Origin: Aplectana chamaeleonis
Taxonomy: Eukaryota; Nematoda; Chromadorea; Rhabditida; Cosmocercidae
Length of the DNA stretch: 64,000 nt
Direction of reading: 5' to 3'
Assembly: GCA_029168955.1 (NCBI GenBank)
Contig: JAPDOI010000288.1
Location: 558,001-622,000, forward strand
Position 1 is the first letter of the stretch. Each line of letters begins with the position of its first letter. The notes under the pieces are model-generated. The model was not told the DNA's origin. It did no database searches and saw only the letters and a list, made by a program, of their open reading frames with translations. The position numbers were made by a program, and so were the translations under genes. This document shows positions 29,901 to 43,511 of this stretch, piece by piece.

Positions 29901-32900
29901 TTTCGCGTCGTTTACTGCATCAGGAAAGGAGAAAAAATTTTTGGCCTGAAAAATCATCAGGCTTATCCTTCCATATAATAAAAAGAATCGGAGCACAAGG
30001 TACGACCACCTGGGCCTCCATCACTATAGCACTATTTCGTCACATCTCTAACCACTCCAAAACAGTATTGAGCTGTAGGTGCATTTCAGTCCACCAAAAC
30101 CTTCAAAGTATAGTTAGGCTCACACGATTGTGCACTCATTTAGGGGTAGGTTGGGGATTACGTTTTTGTGTTCTCAACATTCTGTCATCGAAATAGCCAA
30201 AAATCAGCGAGAACTTCGAGTTCTTTTCCTTTCTTCAGCCAAACGACTTCACCCTCATTGCGTGGGGAGATTCAATTCTCGGCATCACCTGGGGTCACGA
30301 CCTTCGTGCCGTTGGTGACACGACAGGATCATTGACGTGACTTAAAACCACCTCCCGGACTTTATACCCCGCCCCAAACCCCGATGAATAGTTATCAAAA
30401 TCTTTTCAAGCAGCTTTAAGATCCATTCGAGGATTTCTATGTAGCTTAAAAACCTTCTTCAACGACGACAACTTCACGGATTGATTCTACAAAAGTAATC
30501 AAGGACTATTCTTTAACCAACAGTCGGATAACGCTTCAAATTCTGATACTACACAACCTCCCCAACCCAATCTCACTCCATAACTCATTAACGAGACTTT
30601 AAAATGCAAAATTCATAGCAAATTCGTGATCAGCGCGTCAGATACCCATTGGACACCAATTTCGCGTCGTTTACTGCATCAGGAAAGGAGAAAAATTTTT
30701 TGGCCTGAAAAATCATCAGGCTTATCCTTCCATATAATAAAAGAATCGGAGCACAAAGTACGACCACCTGGGCCTCCATCACTATAGCACTATTTCGTCA
30801 CATCTCTACCCACTCCAAAACAGTATTGAGCTGTAGGTGCATTTCATTCCACCAAAACCTTCAAAGTATAGTTAGGCTCACACGATTGTGCACTCATTTA
30901 GGTAGGTTGGGGATTACGTTTTTGTGTTCTCAACATTCTGTCATCGAAATAGCCAAAAATCAGCGAGAACTTCGAGAGTTCTTCTCCTTTCTTCAGCCAA
31001 ACGACTTCACCCTCATTGCGTGGGGGAGATTCAATTCTCGGCATCACCTGGGGTCACGACCTTCGTGCGTTGGTGACACGACAGGATCATTGACGTGACT
31101 TAAAACCACCTCCCGGACTTTATACCCCGCCCCAAACCCCGATGAATAGTTATCAAAATCTTTTCAAGCAGCTTTAAGATCCATTCGAGGATTTCTATGT
31201 AGCTTAAAAACCTTCTTCAACGACGACAACTTCACGGATTGATTCTACAAAAGTAATCAAGGACTATTCTTTAACCAACAGTCGGATAACGCTTCAAATT
31301 CTGATACTACACAACCTCCCCAACCCAATCTCACTCCATAACTCATTAACGAGACTTTAAAATGCAAAATTCATAGCAAATTCGTGATCAGCGCGTCAGA
31401 TACCCATTGGACACCAATTTCGCGTCGTTTACTGCATCAGGAAAGGAGAAAAAATTTTTTGGCCTGAAAAATCATCAGGCTTATCCTTCCATATAATAAA
31501 AGAATCGGAGCACAAAGTACGACCACCTGGGCCTCCATCACTATAGCACTATTTCGTCACATCTCTAACCACTCCAAAACAGTATTGAGCTGTAGGTGCA
31601 TTTCAGTCCACCAAAACCTTCAAAGTATAGTTAGGCTCACACGATTGTGCACTCATTTAGGGGTAGGTTGGGGGATTACGTTTTTGTGTTCTCAACATTC
31701 TGTCATCGAAATAGCCAAAAAATCAGCGAGAACTTCGAGTTCTTTTCCTTTCTTCAGCCAAACGACTTCACCCTCATTGCGTGGGGGAGATTCAATTCTC
31801 GGCATCACCTGGGGTCACGACCTTCGTGCGTTGGTGACACGACAGGATCATTGACGTGACTTGAAACCACCTCCCGGACTTTATACCCCGCCCCAAACCC
31901 CGATGAATAGTTATCAAAATCTTTTCAAGCAGCTTTAAGATCCATTCGAGGATTTCTATGTAGCTTAAAAACCTTCTTCAACGACGACAACTTCACGGAT
32001 TGATTCTACAAAAGTAATCAAGGACTATTCTTTAACCACCAGTCGGATAACGCTTCAAATTCTGATACTACACAACCTCCCCAACCCAATCTCACTCCAT
32101 AACTCATTAACGAGACTTTAAATGCAAAATTCATAGCAAATTCGTGATCAGCGCGTCAGATACCCATTGGACACCAATTTCGCGTCGTTTACTGCATCAG
32201 GAAAGGAGAAAAATTTTTTTGGCCTGAAAAATCATCAGGCTTATCCTTCCATATAATAAAAGAATCGGAGCACAAAGTACGACCACCTGGGCCTCCATCA
32301 CTATAGCACTATTTCGTCACATCTCTAACCACTCCAAAACAGTATTGAGCTGTAGGTGCATTTCAGTCCACCAAAACCTTCAAAGTATAGTTAGGCTCAC
32401 ACGATTGTGCACTCATTTTAGGGGTAGGTTGGGGATTACGTTTTGTGTTCTCAACATTCTGTCATCGAAATAGCCAAAAATCAGCGAGAACTTCGAGTTC
32501 TTTTTCCTTTCTTCAGCCAAACGACTTCACCCTCATTGCGTGGGGAGATTCAATTCTCGGCATCACCTGGGGTCACGACCTTCGTGCGTTGGTGACACGA
32601 CAGGATCATTGACGTGACTTAAAACCACCTCCCGGACTTTATACCCCGCCCCAAACCCCGATGAATAGTTATCAAAATCTTTTCAAGCAGCTTTAAGATC
32701 CATTCGAGGATTTCTATGTAGCTTAAAAACCTTCTTCAACGACGACAACTTCACGGATTGATTCTACAAAAGTAATCAAGGACTATTCTTTAACCACCAG
32801 TCGGATAACGCTTCCAAATTCTGATACTACACAACCTCCCCAACCCAATCTCACTCCATAACTCATTAACGAGACTTTAAAATGCAAAATTCATAGCAAA

Positions 32901-35900
32901 TTCGTGATCAGCGCGTCAGATACCCATTGGACACCAATTTCGCGTCGTTTACTGCATCAGGAAAGGAGAAAAATTTTTGGCCTGAAAAATCATCAGGCTT
33001 ATCCTTCCATATAATAAAAGAATCGGAGCACAAAAGTACGACCACCTGGGCCTCCATCACTATAGCACTATTTCGTCACATCTCTAACCACTCCCAAAAC
33101 AGTATTGAGCTGTAAGGTGCATTTCAGTCCACCAAAACGCTTCAAAGTATAGTTAGGCTCACACGATTGTGCACTCATTTAGGGGGTAGGTTGGGGGATT
33201 ACGTTTTGTGTTCTCAACATTCTGTCATCGAAATAGCCAAAAAATCAGCGAGAACTTCGAGTTCTTTTCCTTTCTTCAGCCAAACGACTTCACCCTCATT
33301 ACGTGGAGGAGATTCAATTCTCGGCATCACCTGGGGTCACGACCTTCGTGCGATGGTGACACTACAACATCATCGACGTGACTTAGAATCACCTCCCGGA
33401 CTTTATACCCCGCCCCAAACCCCGATGAATAGTTATCAAAATCTTTTCAAGCAGCTTTAAGATCCATTCGAGGATTTCTATGTAGCTTAAAAACCTTCTT
33501 CAACGACCACAACTTCACGGATTTATGCTGCAAAAGTAATCAAGGACTATTCTTTAACCACCAGTCGGATAACGCTTCAAATTCTGATACTACACAACCT
33601 CCCCAACCCAATCTCACTCCATAACTCATTAACGAGACTTTAAAATGCAAAATTCATAGCAAATTCGTGATCAGCGCGTCAAATACCCATTGGACACCAA
33701 TTTCGCGTCGTTTACTGCATCAGGAAAGGAGAAAATTTTTTTTGGCCTGAAAAATCATCAGGCTTATCCTTCCATATAATAAAAGAATCGGAGCACAAAG
33801 TACGACCACCTGGGCCTCCATCACTATAGCACTATTTCGTCACATCTCTAACCACTCCAAAACAGTATTGAGCTGTAGGTGCATTTCAGTCCACCAAAAC
33901 CTTCAAAGTATAGTTAGGCTCACACGATTGTGCACTCATTTAGGGGTAGGTTGGGGGATTACGTTTTTGTGTTCTCAACATTCTGTCATCGAAATAGCCA
34001 AAAAATCAGCGAGAACTTCGAGTTCTTTTCCTTTCTTCAGCCAAACGACTTCACCCTCATTGCGTGGGGGAGATTCAATTCTCGGCATCACCTGGGGTCA
34101 CGACCTTCGTGCGTTGGTGACACGACAGGATCATTGACGTGACTTAACCCCACCTCCCGGCCTTTATCCCCCGCCCCAAACCCCGATGAATAGTTATCAA
34201 AATCTTTTCAAGCAGCTTTAAGATCCATTCGAGGATTTCTATGTAGCTTAAAAACCTTCTTCAACGACGACAACTTCACGGATTGATTCTACAAAGTAAT
34301 CAAGGACTATTCTTTAACCACCAGTCGGATAACGCTTCAAATTCTGATACTACACAACCTCCCCAACCCAATCTCACTCCATAACTCATTAACGAGACTT
34401 TAAAATGCAAAATTCATAGCAAATTCGTGATCAGCGCGTCAAATACCCATTGGACACCAATTTCGCGTCGTTTACTGCATCAGGAAAGGAGAAAATTTTT
34501 GGCCTGAAAAATCATCAGGCTTATCCTTCCATATAATAAAAGAATCGGAGCACAAAAGTACGACCACCTGGGCCTCCATCACTATAGCACTATTTCGTCA
34601 CATCTCTAACCACTCCAAAACAGTATTGAGCTGTAGGTGCATTTCAGTCCACCAAAACCTTCAAAGTATAGTTAGGCTCACACGATTGTGCACTCATTTA
34701 GGGGTAGGTTGGGGGATTACGTTTTTGTGTTCTCAACATTCTGTCATCGAAATAGCCAAAAAATCAGCGAGAACTTCGAGTTCTTTTCCTTTCTTCAGCC
34801 AAACGACTTCACCCTCATTGCGTGGAAGAGATTCAATTCTCGGCATCACCTGGGGTCACGACCTTCGTGCGTTGGTGACACGACAGGATCATTGACGTGA
34901 CTTAAAACCACCTCCCGGACTTTATACCCCGCCCCAAACCCCGATGAATAGTTATCAAAATCTTTTCAAGCAGCTTTAAGATCCATTCGAGGATTTCTAT
35001 GTAGCTTAAAACCTTCTTCAACGACGACAACTTCCCGGATTGATTCTACAAAAGTAATCAAGGACTATTCTTTAACCACCAGTCGGATAACGCTTCAAAT
35101 TCTGATACTACACAACCTCCCCAACCCAATCTCACTCCATAACTCATTAACGAGACTTTAAAATGCAAAATTCATAGCAAATTCGTGATCAGCGCGTCAA
35201 ATACCCATTGGACACCAATTTCGCGTCGTTTACTGCATCAGGAAAGGAGAAAAATTTTTTGGCCTGAAAAATCATCAGGCTTATCCTTCCATATAATAAA
35301 AGAATCGGAGCACAAAGTACGACCACCTGGGCCTCCATCACTATAGCACTATTTCGTCACATCTCTAACCACTCCAAAACAGTATTGAGCTGTAGGTGCA
35401 TTTCAGTCCACCAAAACCTTCAAAGTATAGTTAGGCTCACACGATTGTGCACTCATTTAGGGTAGGTTGGGGATTACGTTTTTGTGTTCTCAACATTCTG
35501 TCATCGAAATAGCCAAAAATCAGCGAGAACTTCGAGTTCTTTTCCTTTCTTCAGCCAAACGACTTCACCCTCATTGCGTGGGGAGATTCAATTCTCGGCA
35601 TCACCTGGGGTCACGACCTTCGTGCGTTGGTGCCCCGCCAGGATCATTGCCGTCACTAAAACCCACCCCCCGGACTTTATACCCGGCCCCAAACCCCGAT
35701 GAATAGTTATCAAAATCTTTTCAAGCAGCTTTAAGATCCATTCGAGGATTTCTATGTAGCTTAAAACCTTCTTCAACGACGACAACTTCACGGATTGATT
35801 CTACAAAAGTAATCAAGGACTATTCTTTAACCACCAGTCGGATAACGCTTCAAATTCTGATACTACACAACCTCCCCAACCCAATCTCACTCCATAACTC

Positions 35901-38454
35901 ATTAACGAGACTTTAAAATGCAAAATTCATAGCAAATTCGTGATCAGCGCGTCAAATACCCATTGGACACCAATTTCGCGTCGTTTACTGCATCAGGAAA
36001 GGAGAAAATTTTTTGGCCTGAAAAATCATCAGGCTTATCCTTCCATATAATAAAAGAATCGGAGCACAAAAAGTACGACCACCTGGGCCTCCATCACTAT
36101 AGCACTATTTCGTCACATCTCTAACCACTCCCAAAACAGTATTGAGCTGTAGGTGCATTTCAGTCCACAAAACCTTCAAAGTATAGTTAGGCTCACACGA
36201 TTGTGCACTCATTTAGGGGTAGGTTGGGGATTACGTTTTGTGTTCTCAACATTCTGTCATCGAAATAGCCAAAAATCAGCGAGAACTTCGAGTTCTTTTC
36301 CTTTCTTCAGCCAAACGACTTCACCCTCATTGCGTGGGGAGATTCAATTCTCGGCATCACCTGGGGTCACGACCTTCGTGCGTTGGTGACACGACAGGAT
36401 CATTGACGTGACTTAAAACCACCTCCCGGACTTTATACCCCCGCCCCAAACCCCGATGAATAGTTATCAAAATCTTTTCAAGCAGCTTTAAGATCCATTC
36501 GAGGATTTCTATGTAGCAAAAACCTTCTTCAACGACGACAACTTCACGGATTGATTCTACAAAAAGTAATCAAGGACTATTCTTTAACCACCAGTCGGAT
36601 AACGCTTCAAATTCTGATACTACACAACCTCCCCAACCCAATCTCACTCCATAACTCATTAACGAGACTTTAAAATGCAAAATTCATAGCAAATTCGTGA
36701 TCAGCGCGTCAAATACCCATTGGACACCAATTTCGCGTCGTTTACTGCATCAGGAAAGGAGAAAAATTTTTTGGCCTGAAAAATCATCAGGCTTATCCTT
36801 CCCATATAATAAAAGAATCGGAGCACAAAGTACGACCACCTGGGCCTCCATCACTATAGCACTATTTCGTCACATCTCTAACCACTCCAAAACAGTATTG
36901 AGCTGTAGGTGCATTTCAGTCCACCAAACCTTCAAAGTATAGTTAGGCTCACACGATTGTGCACTCATTTAGGGAGTAGGTTGGGGATTACGTTTTTGTG
37001 TTCTCAACATTCTGTCATCGAAATAGCCAAAAATCAGCGAGAACTTCGAGTTCTTTTCCTTTCTTCAGCCAAACGACTTCACCCTCATTGCGTGGGGGAG
37101 ATTCAATTCTCGGCATCACCTGGGGTCACGACCTTCGTGCGTTGGTGACACGACAGGATCATTGACGTGACTTGAAACCACCTCCCGGACTTTATACCCC
37201 GCCCCAAACCCCGATGAATAGTTATCAAAATCTTTTCAAGCAGCTTTAAGATCCATTCGAGGATTTCTATGTAGCTTAAAACCTTCTTCAACGACGACAA
37301 CTTCACGGGATTGATTCTCTACAAAAGTAATCAAGGACTATTCTTTAACCAACAGTCGGATAACGCTTCAAATTCTGATACTACACAACCTCCCCAACCC
37401 AATCTCACTCCATAACTCATTAACGAGACTTTAAAATGCAAAATTCATAGCAAATTCGTGATCAGCGCGTCAAATACCCATTGGACACCAATTTCGCGTC
37501 GTTTACTGCATCAGGAAAGGAGAAAAATTTTTTGGCCTGAAAAAATCATCAGGCTTATCCTTCCATATAATAAAAGAATCGGAGCACAAAAGTACGACCA
37601 CCTGGGCCTCCATCACTATAGCACTATTTCGTCACATCTCTAACCACTCCAAAACAGTATTGAGCTGTAGGTGCATTTCAGTCCACCAAAACCTTCAAAG
37701 TATAGTTAGGCTCACACGATTGTGCACTCATTTAGGGGTAGGTTGGGGATTACGTTTTTGTGTTCTCAACATTCTGTCATCGAAATAGCCAAAAAATCAG
37801 CGAGAACTTCGAGTTCTTTTCCTTTCTTCAGCCAAACGACTTCACCCTCATTGCGTGGGGAGATTCAATTCTCGGCATCACCTGGGGTCACGACCTTCGT
37901 GCGTTGGTGACACGACAGGATCATTGACGTGACTTAAAACCACCTCCCGGACTTTATACCCCGCCCAAACCCCGATGAATAGTTATCAAAATCTTTTCAA
38001 GCAGCTTTAAGATCCATTCGAGGATTTCTATGTAGCTTAAAAACCTTCTTCAACGACGACAACTTCACGGATTGATTCTACAAAAGTAATCAAGGACTAT
38101 TCTTTAACCAACAGTCGGATAACGCTTCAAATTCTGATACTACACAACCTCCCCAACCCAATCTCACTCCATAACTCATTAACGAGACTTTAAAATGCAA
38201 AATTCATAGCAAATTCGTGATCAGCGCGTCAAATACCCATTGGACACCAATTTCGCGTCGTTTACTGCATCAGGAAAGGAGAAAAATTTTTTTGGCCTGA
38301 AAAATCATCAGGCTTATCCTTCCATATAATAAAAGAATCGGAGCACAAAGTACGACCACCTGGGCCTCCATCACTATAGCACTATTTCGTCACATCTCTA
38401 ACCACTCCAAAACAGTATTGAGCTGTAGGTGCATTTCAGTCCACCAAACCTTCA

Positions 38455-39073
38455 GGCCCCGGTCATAGTTGGTGCTATTTGCATCTGCATCCCCCGCACC
38501 CCCGCTCCCCCGCACCCCCCGCACCCCCAACACCCCGCACCCCCGGTCGATACGTATGTTTAAAATGATGGAGTGAGGTTGAGAAAATCACTCGATGCAT
38601 CCAACTAGATATGACGATGATTACGTGGCCAACAGGATTGCACCTGTTCAGAGAAATAGTGAAGGAGAGTATGGTGAAGTAACGGAGAGTAGCAGTAAGG
38701 TTAGCTTTCTAGTGATACACAATGTTTTATCTTCGACCCGCCCACCGCGGTGATTTTCTCATCCACGTATTGCATGGATATCGACCGCGTCGGATACATC
38801 GAGAGATTTTCACAACCTCATTCCATCATTTTAAACATACGTATCGACCGGGTGCGGGGGGTGTTGAGAATTGCGGGGGAGCGAGATACACCGAGTGATT
38901 TTCTCGCGCTTCACCTCACCATGTTGTTCATACGTATCGACCGGGTGCGGGGGGGTGTTGGGGGTGCGGGGGGTGCGGGGATACACCGAGTGATTTTTGC
39001 ATCCCATTTCCAATGCATTCTGTGTGTATCGACCGGGCTGGAGGCGTCGGCTAATCCAACTATGACCGGGGCC
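38455..39073. mobile_element. GGCC-ended MITE inserted in the satellite
   Basis: The ends are perfect inverted repeats: GGCCCCGGTCATAGTTGG on the left and its complement on the right. The target word TCA is present on both sides (38452-38454 and 39074-39076). Uninterrupted satellite units read CCTTCAAAG at this spot, so removing the element plus one TCA gives the normal unit back. There is no transposase. Inside is a long imperfect hairpin (about 38543-38596 against about 38797-38860), with C-rich tracts near the left end and G-rich tracts near the right. A 3-bp duplication and GG-starting ends fit a PIF/Harbinger-like non-autonomous element, but the class is an inference. A shorter relative is at 47753-48269. 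Confidence 0.93.
38949..38980 (+). other. G-quadruplex-capable G-run cluster
   Basis: Four runs of 7, 5, 6 and 4 G are separated by loops of 3-4 nt. This satisfies the usual G3+N1-7 rule for an intramolecular quadruplex on the plus strand. It lies near the right end of the GGCC-ended element. The matching C-rich block is near that element's left end (about 38489-38545). Confidence 0.75.
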
Positions 39074-40567
39074 TCAAAGTATAGTTAGGCTCACACGATT
39101 GTGCACTCATTTAGGGGTAGGTTGGGGGATTACGTTTTTGTGTTCTCAACATTCTGTCATCGAAATAGCCAAAAAATCAGCGAGAACTTCGAGTTCTTTT
39201 CCTTTCTTCAGCCAAACGACTTCACCCTCATTGCGTGGGGGAGATTCAATTCTCGGCATCACCTGGGGTCACGACCTTCGTGCGTTGGTGACACGACAGG
39301 ATCATTGACGTGACTTAAAACCACCTCCCGGACTTTATACCCCGCCCCAAACCCCGATGAATAGTTATCAAAATCTTTTCAAGCAGCTTTAAGATCCATT
39401 CGAGGATTTCTATGTAGCTTAAAAACCTTCTTCAACGACGACAACTTCACGGATTGATTCTACAAAAGTAATCAAGGACTATTCTTTAACCAACAGTCGG
39501 ATAACGCTTCAAATTCTGATACTACACAACCTCCCCAACCCAATCTCACTCCATAACTCATTAACGAGACTTTAAAATGCAAAATTCATAGCAAATTCGT
39601 GATCAGCGCGTCAAATACCCATTGGACACCAATTTCGCGTCGTTTACTGCATCAGGAAAGGAGAAAAATTTTTGGCCTGAAAAATCATCAGGCTTATCCT
39701 TCCATATAATAAAAGAATCGGAGCACAAAGTACGACCACCTGGGCCTCCATCACTATAGCACTATTTCGTCACATCTCTAACCACTCCAAAACAGTATTG
39801 AGCTGTAGGTGCATTTCAGTCCACCAAAACCTTCAAAGTATAGTTAGGCTCACACGATTGTGCACTCATTTAGGGGTAGGTTGGGGGATTACGTTTTTGT
39901 GTTCTCAACATTCTGTCATCGAAATAGCCAAAAATCAGCGAGAACTTCGAGTTCTTTTCCTTTCTTCAGCCAAACGACTTCACCCTCATTGCGTGGGGGA
40001 GATTCAATTCTCGGCATCACCTGGGGTCACGACCTTCGTGCGTTGGTGACACGACAGGATCATTGACGTGACTTAAAACCACCTCCCGGACTTTATACCC
40101 CGCCCCAAACCCCGATGAATAGTTATCAAAATCTTTTCAAGCAGCTTTAAGATCCATTCGAGGATTTCTATGTAGCTTAAAAACCTTCTTCAACGACGAC
40201 AACTTCACGGATTGATTCTACAAAAGTAATCAAGGACTATTCTTTAACCAACAGTCGGATAACGCTTCAAATTCTGATACTACACAACCTCCCCCACCCA
40301 ATCTCACCCATAACTCATTAACGAGACTTTAAAATGCAAAATTCATAGCAAATTCGTGATCAGCGCGTCAAATACCCATTGGACACCAATTTCGCGTCGT
40401 TTACTGCATCAGGAAAGGAGAAAAATTTTTTTGGCCTGAAAAATCATCAGGCTTATCCTTCCATATAATAAAAGAATCGGAGCACAAAGTACGACCACCT
40501 GGGCCTCCATCACTATAGCACTATTTCGTCACATCTCTAACCACTCCAAAACAGTATTGAGCTGTAG

Positions 40568-41326
40568 GTGCATTTCAGTCCACCAAAACCTTCAAAGTAT
40601 AGTTAGGCTCACACGATTGTGCACTCATTTAGGGGTAGGTTGGGGGATTACGTTTTTGTGTTCTCAACATTCTGTCATCGAAATAGCCAAAAAATCAGCG
40701 AGAACTTCGAGTTCTTTTACTTTCTTCAGCCAAACGACTTCACCCTCATTGCGTGGGGGAGATTCAATTCTCGGCATCACCTGGGGTCACGACCTTCGTG
40801 CGTTGGTGACACGACAGGATCATTGACGTGACTTAAAACCACCTCCCGGACTTTATACCCCGCCCCAAACCCCGATGAATAGTTATCAAAATCTTTTCAA
40901 GCAGCTTTAAGATCCATTCGAGGATTTCTATGTAGCTTAAAACCTTCTTCAACGACGACAACTTCACGGATTGATTCTACAAAAGTAATCAAGGACTATT
41001 CTTTAACCACCAGTCGGATAACGCTTCAAATTCTGATACTACACAACCTCCCCAACCCAATCTCACCCATAACTCATTAACGAGACTTTAAAATGCAAAA
41101 TTCATAGCAAATTCGTGATCAGCGCGTCAGATACCCATTGGACACCAATTTCGCGTCGTTTACTGCATCAGGAAAGGAGAAAAAGTTTTTTGGCCTGAAA
41201 AATCATCAGGCTTATCCTTCCATATAATAAAAGAATCGGAGCACAAAGTACGACCACCTGGGCCTCCATCACTATAGCACTATTTCGTCACATCTCTAAC
41301 CACTCCAAAACAGTATTGAGCTGTAG
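40568..41326. repeat. Representative clean satellite unit (759 bp)
   Basis: This unit is close to the consensus of the right-hand array. It has two small perfect dyads: AGAACT-TCG-AGTTCT at 40701-40715, and GCCTGA, a 7-nt loop, then TCAGGC at 41193-41211, the latter just after a T-run. TATA-like words occur (ATATAATAAAAG after the second dyad, and TTTATACC) but there is no identifiable transcript. The two overlapping open frames (positions 40557-40826 and 40619-40831) are not kept intact in most other units. Confidence 0.85.
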
Positions 41327-42012
41327 GTGCATTTCAGTCCACCAAAACCTTCAAAGTATAGTTAGGCTCACACGATTGTGCACTCATTTAGGGGTAGGTT
41401 GGGGGATTACGTTTTTGTGTTCTCAACATTCTGTCATCGAAATAGCCAAAAAATCAGCGAGAACTTCGAGTTCTTTTCCTTTCTTCAGCCAAACGACTTC
41501 ACCCTCATTGCGTGGGGGAGATTCAATTCTCGGCATCACCTGGGGTCACGACCTTCGTGCGTTGGTGACACGACAGGATCATTGACGTGACTTAAAACCA
41601 CCTCCCGGACTTTATACCCCGCCCCAAACCCCGATGAATAGTTATCAAAATCTTTTCAAGCAGCTTTAAGATCCATTCGAGGATTTCTATGTAGCTTAAA
41701 ACCTTCTTCAACGACGACAACTTCACGGATTGATTCTACAAAAGTAATCAAGGACTATTCTTTAACCAACAGTCGGATAACGCTTCAAATTCTGATACTA
41801 CACAACCTCCCCAACCCAATCTCACTCCATAACTCATTAACGAGACTTTAAAATGCAAAATTCATAGCAAATTCGTGATCAGCGCGTCAAATACCCATTG
41901 GACACCAATTTCGCGTCGTTTACTGCATCAGGAAAGGAGAAAAATTTTTTTGGCCTGAAAAATCATCAGGCTTATCCTTCCATATAATAAAAGAATCGGA
42001 GCACAAAGTACG

Positions 42013-42842
<830 letters not shown>

Positions 42843-42850
42843 CTGCTTAC

Positions 42851-43495
42851 ACGAGCACGCCCACGCCGATCATTTTTTCCGCAGGGCTACCGTAATCCTG
42901 CGCGTAAATTGAATAGCGCCGGCTGCATGGCTGCCGACTTTGTCACATATCTCACGGTTCTCCTCCTAATTTCTGACCAACTTTGCCTTGCAATTAGCCA
43001 TTCAAATATGAGTAATGGTTTTGTTATTTAGATGCATACGTGGGCATAGTGTGATCCTTCCTAGCTTTTATTTCAACGCTGTGATTCTCTCTTAGTTTTT
43101 TCATGGTCGCATAGTTTTTTGTGAAGTTTCCTAATCATTTTGCTCATACCTGAAGTGGTGCTCTTTCATCTTTTTTTTAACGGCAAAACAAAAGTATTTT
43201 AGGTGAAGTACCGTCGACACACATTTTGACAGTTATCCGCTTACAGCTGTAGAACAAGAATCAACCGCGCCTGCTCATTTATGAATTCGATGGAAGAAAA
43301 ACAATATGCGAACATTTCTGGGGTAGCAAAACGTCTCCTGACCAAAATTTAACATGGTGGGAAGTCACAAGCCAAAAATAGTGGTTGTCGTAAGATATGT
43401 GTCAAAGTCCGCAGCCATTCAGCCGACGCTACTTAATTTACGCACAGGATTACGGTAGCCGTGCGGAAAAAAATGATCGGCATGGGCATGCTTGT
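42851..43495. mobile_element. Inverted-repeat element with ACAAGCACG-type ends
   Basis: The outer arms (about 42851-42960 and 43385-43495) are imperfect reverse complements over roughly 110 bp, including the words CGATCATTTTTTCCGCA and GGCTACCGTAATCCTG. The terminal 45 bp are shared with the elements at 44562-44834 and 47538-48361, while the interior differs. There is no transposase frame. Flanking 9-mers share only their first four bases (ACTG), so a target duplication is not clear here. The family assignment (MULE-like) comes from the 47538 copy, which has a perfect 9-bp duplication. Confidence 0.8.
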
Positions 43496-43511
43496 ACTGG
43501 AACAGGAGGGA

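Larger units (their letters stand above)
1..42012. repeat. Satellite array, head-to-tail unit of about 759 bp
   Basis: A landmark in each unit (GTGCATTTCAG, just after GAGCTGTA) recurs at 16, 814, 1623 and so on to 41327, 54 times, always in the same orientation. Spacing is 798-822 bp up to 8903, 750-764 bp from there to 38429, and 759 bp for the last two intervals. The array stops abruptly at 42012, 686 bp into the last unit, and is cut by the window on the left, so its real length is at least 42 kb. No spacer sequence lies between units. Many units contain short open frames, but 1-bp indels change their phase from unit to unit, so I read the unit as non-coding satellite DNA. I do not recognise the family. 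It is not the 5S rRNA/SL1 cluster: neither sequence is present. Confidence 0.97.

Noticed and set aside
40695..40730. Heat-shock element in the satellite (GAACTTCGAGTTC)
   Set aside because: The spacing of GAA and TTC blocks is wrong for the nGAAnnTTCnnGAAn pattern.
40755..40775. Pol III B-box-like word GATTCAATTCT in each satellite unit
   Set aside because: It matches the consensus only partly, the flanks do not form a T-arm (only GAGA/TCTC pair), and no A-box at proper spacing was found.
16..41590. Dozens of 60-107 codon open frames inside the satellite, including an 89-90 codon frame seen in many units
   Set aside because: Single-base indels, often in homopolymers, move or break the frames from unit to unit, and overlapping phases are open at once. 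Many also lack an ATG. They are by-products of the repeat.
1..42012. CRISPR array, 5S rRNA/SL1 cluster or other RNA-gene array
   Set aside because: Units are 759 bp with no unique spacers. The 5S and SL1 sequences I know from nematodes are absent, and no tRNA or snRNA is visible in the unit.
1..42012. Centromere
   Set aside because: Strongylid nematodes are thought to be holocentric, and nothing in the sequence alone identifies a centromere. Left open rather than claimed.
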